Positions 56,482 to 64,000 of a stretch of 64,000 nt of DNA are shown piece after piece (the stretch's first letter is position 1; each line of letters opens with the position of its first letter). The translations under genes were made by a program, and so were the position numbers. The DNA comes from Ochrobactrum chromiisoli (GTDB lineage: Bacteria > Pseudomonadota > Alphaproteobacteria > Rhizobiales > Rhizobiaceae): assembly GCF_026241335.1 (NCBI RefSeq), contig NZ_JAPHAV010000018.1, positions 1 through 64,000 on the forward strand. Reading direction: 5' to 3'. Under the pieces are notes generated by a model that worked only from the letters and a program-made list of their open reading frames with translations, had not been told where the DNA came from and did not search any database.

Positions 56482-57180
56482 TGACGGCCAGCTGCATGCG
56501 CTCGGGAAATAAGATGTTTCCATGGGCCGATACCGTTGCTCGCAGATACCCCCCCGTGGCCGTCTGGTCAGTCGTCGGGATCAGCCTTCTCGCTTTCCTC
56601 TACCAGAGCGGCCTGCCGCCGCGTGCGCTCAACCGGTTCCTGTTCGACTTCGCGCTGGTGCCGTCGCGCGTCTTCGGTCAGCTCCATCTCATCGCCCCGT
56701 CCGATTGGACGCCGTTCCTGACAAACATCTTCCTGCACGCGGGATGGCTTCATCTCATCCTCAACATGTGGACGCTCTGGATCTTCGGCCCAGCGGTCGA
56801 AGACCGGCTAGGGCCGGTGCGGTTCGCACTGTTCTATCTGTTCTGCGGCCTGGCCGCTGGGCTGGCGCATGCCCTCGCCAACCCCGACTCGGTCGTGCCT
56901 GCCCTCGGAGCATCAGGCGCGATCGCGGGAGTGATCGGGTGCTAAGCGCGGATGTTTCCGGCGGCGCGGCTGGTCGTGATCGTGCCGATCCTGGTCATCC
57001 CGTTGTTCTTTGAGATCAGCGCGCTGGCGTTCGCGATGATCTGGTTCGTCATGCAGCTCATCCCCGGTCTGATGTCGCTCGGAGATACGGCCACCGGCGG
57101 GGTTGCGTCTGGGCGGCGGCGTCGAATACCTGCCCGAACCCCGCCACCGAGAGGCCCGGCGGGTCACGACCTCGCGCTGA
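56481..57180 (+). pseudogene. Rhomboid-family intramembrane serine protease, broken
   Basis: The intact part has FLTNIFLHAGWLHLILNMWTLWIFGPAVEDRLG, FYLFCGLAAGLAHALA and GASGAIAGVIGC, with the nucleophile Ser in GASGA. The codon after GC is TAA at 56943-56945, where a Tyr is usual, and the same frame continues as ARMFPAARLVVIVPILVIPLFFEISA and LIPGLMSLGDTATGGVA. The segment with the catalytic His (expected WAHIGGF) is missing by a deletion after GGVA, and a shifted YLPEPRHREARRVTTSR-like tail follows. The start overlaps the upstream stop. Confidence 0.8.
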
Positions 57181-57231
57181 ACGGCGCCGCCCTGCCTGCC
57201 CCTCCGAAACGACACTCAAAGGGAGAACAGA

Positions 57232-57633
57232 ATGCCCACCGTTGCTTGCCCGAAATGCAGTTCCGTCAATCGCGTTCCGCAGGAACGACTGACGGATAAC
57301 CCCAGCTGCGGCCGCTGCGGCGCCGCCCTGTTCGAGGGCCGGCCAGTCACACTGACCGCCGCCAGTTTCGACCGACACGCCGATGCCGATCTGCCCCTGC
57401 TCGTCGATTTCTGGGCGGAATGGTGCGGGCCATGCAAGATGATGGCACCTCAGTTCGAGGCTGCGGCGCGTTCGCTCGAACCCCAGTTCCGTCTCGGCAA
57501 GCTCGATACCGAAGCCGAACAGCAGATCACCGACCGTTACGGGATCCGCGGCATTCCCACCATGATCTTGTTCAGGGGCGGCAAGGAAATCGCGAGGACG
57601 AGCGGTGTAATGCCTGCCGCGCAGATAGCGTAG
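57232..57633 (+). CDS. trxC: Thioredoxin 2 (TrxC-like), C-terminus cut by a nonsense codon
   Basis: This 133-aa protein has an N-terminal zinc ribbon (C6xxC9 ... C26xxC29), the active site WCGPCK and the cis-Pro in GIRGIPTMILF, all typical of TrxC. The frame ends AAQIA-TAG, and the codons after the stop read WARSHV-stop, the expected C-terminal helix of thioredoxin 2. So about six residues are lost by one recent mutation; the fold may still be active. Trx is a standard member of heat-resistance loci. Confidence 0.9.
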   Translation: MPTVACPKCSSVNRVPQERLTDNPSCGRCGAALFEGRPVTLTAASFDRHADADLPLLVDFWAEWCGPCKMMAPQFEAAARSLEPQFRLGKLDTEAEQQITDRYGIRGIPTMILFRGGKEIARTSGVMPAAQIA

Positions 57634-57702
57634 TGGGCGCGGTCGCACGTTTAGAGAATACAGGTATTGGCCTTTCCTGCGCCATGATATCAGGAGAAGA
57701 AC

Positions 57703-58872
57703 ATGCATGGCGTGACTGGATTTGTCGAAAGTGCGGCCTTGTTGGTTTGCGCCGCGTTCGTACTCGTGACGATATGTTCACGGATTGGCGTGCCTAGCAT
57801 CGTCGGTTACATTCTTGCCGGTATAGTCATTGGACCCGCTGGCCTCGGCCTGATTGCGGAGAGCGCTGCCCTGAGCAGTATTGGCGAAATCGGAGTCGTA
57901 CTCCTGCTGTTCGCGCTTGGTCTGGAATTCTCCTTCGAGAAGCTCGTAACACTCAGGAAGCATGTCTTCGGTCTTGGGGCTGTACAGGTTTCAGTCACGA
58001 CGATAACGGTTTCGTTGGTAGCGAGTTTGGTCTTCGATCTCGCATCAGTTTCCGCAATCCTCATCGGCGGGGCCGTTGCGATGTCATCCACAGCCATGTG
58101 CCTCAAGGTGCTCGCAGGCGCGAACGCTCTTGGATCGGCTCATGGGCGCTTGGCCATCGCAGTGCTTCTGTTTCAGGACTTGGCAGCCGTCGCGTTCCTG
58201 CTTCTGCACGATGCAATGAGTGGTGCCGCCGAAGGGTATGGCGTGATAACGGTCATCGCCAGTGCAACGGCAGTGGTTGCTGCTCTGTTCATTGCCCGAG
58301 GTCCGTTGCAGGTACTTGCCCGTTGGGTCGCGTTGCGTGGCGATCCGGAGCTTGCCCAACTCCTCGCACTTACCATTGCGCTTGGGTCCACGATCGTCGC
58401 GACATCTGCTGGCCTTTCTCCGGCGCTCGCCGCATTCGCGACCGGTATGATCATCGGCGAGGGCGACGCGCGCCATGCTGTCGAGAACGAGATCCGGCCC
58501 TTTCGCGACTTGTTTGTCGGGATTTTCTTTATCGGTATCGGGACTCAATTGCCACTTTGGATCCTTCCATCTCAATGGCCTGCCGTGCTGGTCTGGCTTG
58601 CAATAATACTCTGCGGAAAGACGCTGATTGTTTTCGTCGTCGCCCGACTATTCGGCGAAGCGCTTCAGACCTCATTGCGGACCGGAGTCATCCTGGCCAA
58701 CGGGGGAGAATTCAGCCTGATGTTGCTATCGGTTTCCTCGACGTCGGGTACAGTGGCCGAGGAGTTCGCCGGCCCCCTCCTCCTCGCGATTGGAGTGAGC
58801 ATGTTGGCTGGAAGTCTTATGATTAGATGGGCGGGGTCAGGCCTAGGACCAATCGACATTAGGCCCTGTTGA
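57703..58872 (+). CDS. kefB: Kef-type K+/H+ antiporter (CPA2), C-terminally truncated
   Basis: This 389-aa protein has about 11-12 hydrophobic segments typical of the Na+/H+ exchanger fold: GVPSIVGYILAGIVIGPAGLGLI, GEIGVVLLLFALGLEFSFEKL, AVAMSSTAMCLKVL and LLFQDLAAVAFLLL (with the FQDL Asp), ILANGGEFSLMLLS. Island KefB proteins are usually about 550-600 aa with a C-terminal TrkA-N domain; here it ends shortly after the membrane part, at an IS-like end (58860). So regulation by the cytosolic domain is lost. Confidence 0.87.
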   Translation: MHGVTGFVESAALLVCAAFVLVTICSRIGVPSIVGYILAGIVIGPAGLGLIAESAALSSIGEIGVVLLLFALGLEFSFEKLVTLRKHVFGLGAVQVSVTTITVSLVASLVFDLASVSAILIGGAVAMSSTAMCLKVLAGANALGSAHGRLAIAVLLFQDLAAVAFLLLHDAMSGAAEGYGVITVIASATAVVAALFIARGPLQVLARWVALRGDPELAQLLALTIALGSTIVATSAGLSPALAAFATGMIIGEGDARHAVENEIRPFRDLFVGIFFIGIGTQLPLWILPSQWPAVLVWLAIILCGKTLIVFVVARLFGEALQTSLRTGVILANGGEFSLMLLSVSSTSGTVAEEFAGPLLLAIGVSMLAGSLMIRWAGSGLGPIDIRPC

Positions 58873-58878
58873 CAAAGT
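58860..58878. repeat. 19-nt sequence, inverted copy of 41.8 kb (right)
   Basis: TAGGCCCTGTTGACAAAGT matches the reverse complement of 41818-41836 at 18 of 19 positions. It begins exactly where the antiporter sequence breaks off. The IS body that should follow is replaced by Tn3 debris. Confidence 0.5.
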
Positions 58879-58949
58879 ATGGCAGCCATATCTTTGCGGC
58901 GGCCAAGGCGAGAAATGCTGACACTCTAACCAAGCAAAGTCAGCCTTCG

Positions 58950-59108
58950 GGCCCCATTGCGGTCATCACGGGCCGAAGGGATATCCTGTGGAACACAGTC
59001 TATCGCAGCCGCGCTGTCGATTATGTTCGCACCCAGAGCATCGATATTCCCGCCGAACTGCTCTCCCAGGTCGCACCGCTTCCCTGGGCCCATATCGCAC
59101 TCACCAGC
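58950..59108 (+). pseudogene. Tn3-family transposase (TnpA) C-terminal fragment
   Basis: The frame reads DILWNTVYRSRAVDYV, PAELLSQVAPLPWAHIALTS, the conserved end region of Tn3 TnpA (WNTVYL..A, LSPLGWEHINLTG). It is cut at its right by the IS110 fragment, just before the final residues. It is a relic of an older transposon. Confidence 0.75.
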
Positions 59109-59529
59109 GTAAGGCATTTATCGTTTGGGTTCGTTGACGGACAAATAACTCGCGTGTCCGGAAGACCATTGCGCGTGCTTGCTGTTCAGGTGTCTTGGGT
59201 TCAACGAAGCGCATCGTTGGACGCGTTGCAGCCTCAGCGATAGCCTCCGCATCAGCAACGTCATTTTTCTGCCGCTTCACAAAGGGCTTTACATAGGCGG
59301 GTGGGACCAGCCGGATCTCATGACCAAACTCACCGATCTCACGCGCCCAGTAATGGGCCGTTGCACACGCTTCCATGGCGACGATGCACGGTGGCAGCTT
59401 TGAAAAAAATACTAAAAGTTGTCCGCGTGTTAGTTTCTTACGCAGAACAACGCTGCCGTCAACGCGTGCGCCATGAACCTGAAAAACCTGCTTTGCAAGA
59501 TCCAGACCGATAATGCTAATCTCTCCCAT
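59101..59529 (-). pseudogene. IS110-family transposase, N-terminal part only
   Basis: The 142-aa product starts MGEISIIGLDLAKQVFQVHGARVDG, which has the first Asp of the DEDD RuvC-like domain, then ACATAHYWAREIGEFGHEIRLVPPAYVKPFVKRQKNDVADAEAIAEAATRP. The C-terminal Transposase_20 domain with the catalytic Ser is missing; the frame ends at the Tn3 relic. The element is incomplete and inserted next to, or in, the HEPN-like gene. Confidence 0.85.
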
Positions 59530-59631
59530 GGATATCTCCTCTCAAGTGACGTTACCCAACATCACCTTGGCACATTGAGATGCCGTTGGCAGGGGGTATC
59601 CACACCATCACTTCTCAGCGGCAATCAACAA

Positions 59632-60147
59632 TACAGCGGCCTACTGTTACGGATTGCCGCAACGAAGCTTGCGGATGGTCAACCGTCCTTCGAAGCGAAT
59701 ATGATCACGCGCCACTACGAGGAGATGGTTCATGCTGCCATAGGTTCACGCCGCGTCTGGGTTCTCACAATCGCGAGTACGGTCGAAGCGCTTGCGCTTG
59801 AACTGTTCCCGCGACAATCAAAAGACGTGGCCGCCGATCTCAAGTCGATCGAGGCGTTGAGCGCTCATATCGACAAATGGTCAGGGAATAACGATCTTAA
59901 AGCTTTTGCAATCGGTGCAGTGGCGCGACGTGCTGACATGACCGTTTCCAAAGGCCTCCGCAAACTCGTCAACGACAAAAAAATTCGGGATGATGGGGTC
60001 AAGGCTTGGAACTATGTGCGCAACAGAGTGATGCATGGCTCCTTGGTTTCGATCTATTCAGACAAGGAGGAAGACGAGCGGATACTCGCAATGATAGAAC
60101 TCGTCCATGAACTGACTGATGAAATTCTTCGACGACCGCAAACTTAA
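59632..60147 (+). pseudogene. HEPN-like (ApeA-type) protein, C-terminal fragment
   Basis: The last 172 residues look like real protein: SRRVWVLTIASTVEALALEL, then AWNYVRNRVMHGSLVSIY with the R-N-x3-H motif of HEPN RNases or ApeA-like defence proteins. The sequence before about 59632 is the IS110 flank, so the N-terminus is gone. It might originally have been an anti-phage abortive-infection effector. No intact start can be assigned. Confidence 0.55.
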
Positions 60148-60417
60148 CAATTGGTGTTAATTCGAGACTGATAGGTACTGGCTGCTCGGCGACGGTGAAC
60201 TAAAGGCAGGCCCAACAACGCTATTTCGATGTTGATCGCACGTGTAAACCAAGGATGCCAGATCGGTGCGCGTTCAAACCTTTCGACAATATGATGTTTC
60301 CAAGCGTCTTATTTGATCTGAAGATCCATAGGTAGTTCTGCTCTCTTTTCCATTCTACCGACGCAGCCCGTTCTCATGCGTTCTTTGTGTAGTCCCTACT
60401 ACTTGCTCATATCATCG
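60148..60417. other. Intergenic stretch without recognised features
   Basis: 270 bp between the HEPN fragment and the convergent end of the DUF1612 gene. No gene, terminator or repeat can be supported. Confidence 0.4.
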
Positions 60418-61569
60418 CTAGATGACCCCCCATGCCCGAAACCGCCCCCTGCCAGTTATTTCGCGTAAATTGAGCTCATCGACAAGGCGAAGCGCGGCGC
60501 GAGGGGTGATCTCGAGTTCGGCGGCAATCATCCCGGCCGAAACCAGGGGCCTCGCCAGCACCAGTTCAATGAGCCCCGGCAGATTTGATGAGGCTCGCCG
60601 GCCCGTCAGTCGCCGTTCCAGCATCTGGCGCGCCAGCAGCAGCCGGTCATGTTCCTTGAAGCCAAGCTCGATCCCGGCCATCAATCCATCGAGAGAGGCC
60701 ATGAGCCGGGTTTCAAAATTGCGATGCCGCCGCTGTTCGACACGGATGGTCTTCAGTCCCGCATTGAAGGCCAGCAGATGCGCGTTGGTGGTCAGGCCGT
60801 CGCGCCGGAGCAATGAGGCGGCCAACAAACGGCCCAGCCACGGCGCCCGCTGCAACACCGCGAGTTCATTCCAGGCATCGAGCGCCAGCATTGCCTGCAA
60901 CACCGGCGGCAGATCGCTGATCGAACGCAACACGGTTCGCCATGCGTCGAGCCGCTCCTCTTCATCCCAGTCGGGATCGCGGATCAGCGGGTCAGTTTCC
61001 GGCTTCGGCAACCGCTGCGGCTGTTTCGCTTTGGCCAGAACGTCTTCGGACCGTGCCAGCACCGCGTCGATGGCGTCAAGATCGATACCGGGCAAGCCGA
61101 GCCCGCCATCCAACCGATTTTGTCTCCCCTCTCCGTTCCGGCCCGGCCTACCGACCGCCGCATCTTGCAACGCGGCGCCTTCGCTTTCCGCAACGATGCC
61201 GCCATCCCCAAAAAATGGTGCAGGCCACGCCTGCCGCAGACTGCGCAAGCCGTTCGGGCTCAGCGCCCAGTCCGGTGGCTGCGCGATAATGCGTCGCCGG
61301 GTCTGCAACACGTCGCGGGCAATGGTCAGCGCATGACTGGGCGAGCGGATATCGCGCGCCGCGTCATGCAGGACAAGGTCTTCCATTTCGACCAGTTCGC
61401 CGTCGAGCCACAGTGAAGCGCAGGCATCGGCAAAATGCAACCGCTCGATCAGCCCCGCGCCGACCGGCGAAGGAGCAAGACGCTCATCGAGACGCGCCAA
61501 GGCTTCACTGGCGCGCGTCACTGGCTGCAGCAAGGTCTTCAGAGACAATTGGTCGGGATCATAACGCAT
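60418..61569 (-). CDS. DUF1612/HTH_13 protein (rhizobial plasmid RHE_PE00001 type)
   Basis: This 383-aa protein has SLKTLLQPVTRASEALARLDERLAPSPVGAGLIERLHFADACASLWLDGELVEMEDLVLHDA at the N-terminus, a variable middle (about 130-200), and a C-terminal region with an HTH (LVSAGMIAAELEITPRAALRLVDELNLREITGRGRFRAWGVI). Genes like this are common on rhizobial and Ochrobactrum plasmids. The function is unknown; the HTH suggests DNA binding. The ATG at 61569 was chosen because the upstream frame is low-complexity and AT-rich. Confidence 0.85.
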   Translation of the reverse strand: MRYDPDQLSLKTLLQPVTRASEALARLDERLAPSPVGAGLIERLHFADACASLWLDGELVEMEDLVLHDAARDIRSPSHALTIARDVLQTRRRIIAQPPDWALSPNGLRSLRQAWPAPFFGDGGIVAESEGAALQDAAVGRPGRNGEGRQNRLDGGLGLPGIDLDAIDAVLARSEDVLAKAKQPQRLPKPETDPLIRDPDWDEEERLDAWRTVLRSISDLPPVLQAMLALDAWNELAVLQRAPWLGRLLAASLLRRDGLTTNAHLLAFNAGLKTIRVEQRRHRNFETRLMASLDGLMAGIELGFKEHDRLLLARQMLERRLTGRRASSNLPGLIELVLARPLVSAGMIAAELEITPRAALRLVDELNLREITGRGRFRAWGVI

Positions 61570-61756
61570 TGAATTTATGGTAAACAAATTCTGAAACGGA
61601 CACCAGATATAATTTAATGTCCGGCACTGCTGATGACTTCTGGTTGGTGCTATAACATCCGATAAGTATAGGTTATCGAAGGTGATATGTACGAGGCACT
61701 TGTACGTGCTGTAAAACAATGGTATCAGTGGCGTACGGCCAATTTCGGAGGTCCCG

Positions 61757-62050
61757 ATGCCCCAGACAAGCTACAAGATCAGCGAAGCCCGCAAGAATTT
61801 CGCCGAAGTCCTTGATCGCGCCAACCAGGGCGAAGAGATCGTCATCATGCGTGGCAACGAAGTTTACGCCCGCATCGGTCCGGCAGCGGGCGGTGGCAAG
61901 CGCCCTTTTGGCCTGTTGCGCCATCGTCGCCTGCCCGACAACCTGTTCGATACAGTTGATGCAGAGCAGGCGGCGATCGATGCCGGCGACTGGAATGATG
62001 ATACCGGCGTCTGGCAAGGCAAATCCAACAATAGCGAAAACACGCAATGA
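61757..62050 (+). CDS. Phd/YefM-type antitoxin
   Basis: This 97-aa protein starts YKISEARKNFAEVLDRANQGEEIVIMRGNEVYARIGP, the N-terminal DNA-binding fold of Phd/YefM antitoxins; the C-terminal part (DTVDAEQAAIDAGDWNDDTGVW) wraps the toxin. A GGAGG is just upstream. It overlaps the toxin gene by 4 nt. Confidence 0.9.
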   Translation: MPQTSYKISEARKNFAEVLDRANQGEEIVIMRGNEVYARIGPAAGGGKRPFGLLRHRRLPDNLFDTVDAEQAAIDAGDWNDDTGVWQGKSNNSENTQ

Positions 62051-62424
62051 AAATCCTGCTCGACAGCCACGCCGTCTACTGGTGGACAATCGGTAGTGAT
62101 CGCCTGTCCATAAAGGCACGATCGCTGATCGAGGACAAGGCAAATGCTATCCTCGTCAGTGCGGTCACGTTCTATGAGCTGGACAACAAGATGCGCCTGA
62201 ACAAGCTTGATCTCAAGCCCCAGGAACTGCGGGCGGCCGTCACGGAAAGCGGCCTGCAAACACTAGCCATCACCGATTTGCATGCCGAACTTGCAGCAAA
62301 TTTTGATTGGGAACATCGCGATCCGTGGGACCGGATTCTTGCAGCTCAGGCGCGGCTTGAGCACTGCACTTTCATCTCGACGGATCTGGCGTTCGACGCG
62401 ATTCTGCATGAGCGCGTCTGGTAA
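62047..62424 (+). CDS. PIN-domain toxin (VapC-like RNase)
   Basis: This 125-aa protein has MKILLDSHAVYWWT (first Asp), SAVTFYELDNKM (Glu), HRDPWDRILAAQA (Asp) and FISTDLAFD (Asp), the PIN-domain acidic set with the DPWDR variant typical of this group. VapC toxins cleave tRNA or rRNA. Its antitoxin is encoded just before, with an ATGA overlap. It stabilises the island or plasmid. Confidence 0.92.
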   Translation: MKILLDSHAVYWWTIGSDRLSIKARSLIEDKANAILVSAVTFYELDNKMRLNKLDLKPQELRAAVTESGLQTLAITDLHAELAANFDWEHRDPWDRILAAQARLEHCTFISTDLAFDAILHERVW

Positions 62425-62429
62425 GGGCA

Positions 62430-62684
62430 ATGGCGGTGAAGGTATTCGTGGACATTGCCGAGGCGGCGGAGCGATTTGACGAACTGATTGACTTCGTTTT
62501 GCGCGATGACGAGATTGTCATCTGTCGAACAGGCGATCCTATTGCCGCGATCGTGCCAACTTCGCAGGATGGTCAGGGCACATGGGATGAAGTCTGGGCG
62601 CTGGCGCTTAAGGGAAAGCCTGCAAACATGCACCAGACTTCGAACCACGATGAACTATATGACGAGAACAGTCTGCCGAAATGA
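62430..62684 (+). CDS. Small Phd-like protein, second antitoxin without toxin
   Basis: This 84-aa protein has VFVDIAEAAERFDELIDFVLRDDEIVICRTGDPIAAIVPT, a Phd-like N-terminal fold, and a C-terminal tail LKGKPANMHQTSNHDELYDENSLPK. No second toxin follows. The stop overlaps the recombinase start by 4 nt. It could regulate the operon or neutralise a toxin elsewhere. Confidence 0.75.
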   Translation: MAVKVFVDIAEAAERFDELIDFVLRDDEIVICRTGDPIAAIVPTSQDGQGTWDEVWALALKGKPANMHQTSNHDELYDENSLPK

Positions 62685-63823
62685 GCAGTTCGTCGTCAGG
62701 TTCGATTGAAAAACGCACCGAGACTTTAGATACGATAGCGGCTGTTCTGCCGATGAACCGCCGCGACATGCTGGCAGGAATTTTGACCGATGAGGATGTC
62801 GAGACATTGCGCCATCTGGTCAATGAAGGCATGGGCGAAAACACGCTGCGCGCGCTGACCTCGGATCTGGCCTATCTCGAAGCCTGGTCGAAGGCCGCAA
62901 CCGGCAATCCCCTCCCCTTCCCCGCGCCGGAAGCCTTGCTCCTGAAATTCATTGCGCATCATTTATGGCGGCCACAACAGCGCGAGATCGAACCCGACCA
63001 CGGCATGCCGTCCGCTGTGGAAGAGGAATTGCGCCAACAAGGCTTTTTGCGTGTGTCCGGACCGCATGCGCCGGCAACGGTCCGCCGGCGACTTGCCAAC
63101 TGGTCGACGCTCACCCGCTGGCGCGGTCTGGAGGGTGCGTTTTCATCGCCGGCCGTCAAATCGGCCATCCGGCTTGCGGTGCGCGCCTTGAACCGGCCGC
63201 GCAGCCGCAAGAGTGCCAATGCGATTACCGGCGATATGCTGGGCAAGCTGCTGGCAACCTGTTCCGGCACGGATCTAACCGCTATCCGGGATCGGGCTAT
63301 CCTGATGGTGGCCTTCGCCTCGGGCGGCCGTCGGCGCAGCGAAGTCGCCGGCTTGCGTGTAGAACAGCTGGTCAAACAGGCACCGGTCACCGATGAGAAC
63401 GGCTCTCCCCTCCCCTCGCTCGGCATTCATCTCGGTCGCACCAAAACCAGTGGTGCCGATCACGATGAAATCGTCTATCTGACCGGGCGGCCTGTCGAGG
63501 CTCTCACCCGCTGGCTGGAAGCAGCCAGGATCGACAAGGGCAGCGTGTTTCGAAAAGTCGATCGCTGGGGCAATGTGTCCACGCGAGCGCTCGAACCGAG
63601 CGCCATCAACCAGATTGTCAAACAGCGCGCGCAAATGGCAGGTCTCAATGCAAAAGAATTCTCAGCCCACGGCCTGCGCTCTGGCTATCTCACCGAAGCC
63701 GCCAATCGCGGCATTCCGCTCCCCGAAGCCATGGAACAATCGCGCCATCGCTCCGTGCAGCAGGCGTCCGACTATTACAACAATGCCAAACGGCGTAGCG
63801 GACGGGCGTCAAGGCTGCTATGA
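62681..63823 (+). CDS. Tyrosine recombinase (site-specific integrase)
   Basis: This 380-aa protein has an N-terminal SAM-like domain (LRHLVNEGMGENTLRALTSDLAYLEAWSKAATG) and a C-terminal catalytic domain: GGRRRSEVAGLRVEQL (Arg I), HGLRSGYLTEAANRG (H-x-x-R) and MEQSRHRSVQQASDYYNNA (His and nucleophile Tyr). It is the last gene in the antitoxin-toxin-antitoxin-recombinase operon and overlaps it by 4 nt. Relatives with this layout lie on rhizobial plasmids next to a DUF1612 gene, where they may resolve multimers or mobilise DNA. Confidence 0.92.
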   Translation: MSSSSSGSIEKRTETLDTIAAVLPMNRRDMLAGILTDEDVETLRHLVNEGMGENTLRALTSDLAYLEAWSKAATGNPLPFPAPEALLLKFIAHHLWRPQQREIEPDHGMPSAVEEELRQQGFLRVSGPHAPATVRRRLANWSTLTRWRGLEGAFSSPAVKSAIRLAVRALNRPRSRKSANAITGDMLGKLLATCSGTDLTAIRDRAILMVAFASGGRRRSEVAGLRVEQLVKQAPVTDENGSPLPSLGIHLGRTKTSGADHDEIVYLTGRPVEALTRWLEAARIDKGSVFRKVDRWGNVSTRALEPSAINQIVKQRAQMAGLNAKEFSAHGLRSGYLTEAANRGIPLPEAMEQSRHRSVQQASDYYNNAKRRSGRASRLL

Positions 63824-64000
63824 TACTATTCACGGAGGGACCTCCAACTCTTCGACCGCACTAAGCATGAACTGGATCGCGCTTACTTATAAACTGCCAC
63901 ATGCAGCTTGTTAACAGCGGTCGTTCATCGTGATGACCGCTCGAGAATGTGCCTGATCAGCTACGCTGGCTTGAAAACAACAGCGTGGGGTTTAGTTCTT

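Noticed and set aside
58098..58826. 242-aa plus-strand frame within kefB
   Set aside because: Alternate frame of the antiporter; Arg/Cys-rich translation without similarity to any family.
63824..64000. Attachment site for the recombinase near the window end
   Set aside because: No tRNA end or direct repeat was found in this stretch; the window ends too soon to judge.

Overview
The window looks like accessory DNA (plasmid, chromid or genomic-island scale) of an alphaproteobacterium of the Rhizobiales, in the Rhizobium/Agrobacterium/Ochrobactrum sphere. The grounds are a rhizobial plasmid-type DUF1612/HTH protein, a rhizopine/inositol-type solute-binding protein, many Gfo/Idh and ribose-type ABC genes, and moderately high GC that appears to rise further in the stress island. 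No rRNA, tRNA or CRISPR array was seen. All functions are read from translated sequence; no database was searched.

Region 1 (1-14.7 kb). After a 5'-truncated IS5-family element comes a catabolic cluster that resembles the frl (Amadori product / fructosyl-amino acid) system. It has an FrlB-like SIS deglycase, an FrlC-like TIM-barrel epimerase, an FrlD-like PfkB kinase and an FrlR-like GntR regulator, plus a polar amino acid ABC transporter, an ornithine-cyclodeaminase-like enzyme, a LacI repressor and three flavoenzymes (GlpD-like, OYE/N-methylproline demethylase-like, DAO-like). Four copies of the operator GAGAACGYTCKC lie in its control regions, and a 16-bp palindrome sits in the divergent FrlB promoter.

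Region 2 (15-40.6 kb). Two divergent operons (iolD-iolE-SDR-TIM barrel-Gfo/Idh-small membrane protein, and iolG-ALDH-HpcH aldolase-hydroxyacid dehydrogenase-Gfo/Idh) are followed by an RpiR regulator and three ribose/inositol-type ABC transporter operons, the last of which carries another Gfo/Idh and hydroxyacid dehydrogenase. The motif TGCAAT-N4-ATTGCA precedes the iol operons, rpiR and the ABC operons, which suggests one regulon for a cyclitol or related polyol. No iolB or iolC is present, so the lower pathway may differ from the classical one.

Region 3 (40.6-45.4 kb) is eroded: a tyrosine-recombinase pseudogene, a LysR regulator, a secreted protein with two ABM-like repeats, a frameshifted D-threonine-aldolase-like pseudogene and an IS6-family remnant.

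Region 4 (45.4-58.9 kb) is a protein-quality-control island similar to the transmissible heat-resistance loci (TLST/LHR). It contains an M48 protease remnant, psiE, three different small heat-shock proteins, a MarR regulator, ftsH, a ClpK/ClpG disaggregase, an HPF-sigma-like fusion, hdeD, unknown proteins, a complex-I NDUFS4-like protein, a broken rhomboid protease, thioredoxin 2 and a Kef-type antiporter. Several tail genes carry fresh nonsense codons. A 19-nt near-identical inverted sequence lies at 41.8 kb and 58.9 kb.

Region 5 (58.9-64 kb) holds Tn3 and IS110 fragments, a HEPN-like gene fragment, the DUF1612 protein, and a toxin-antitoxin module in one operon with a tyrosine recombinase.
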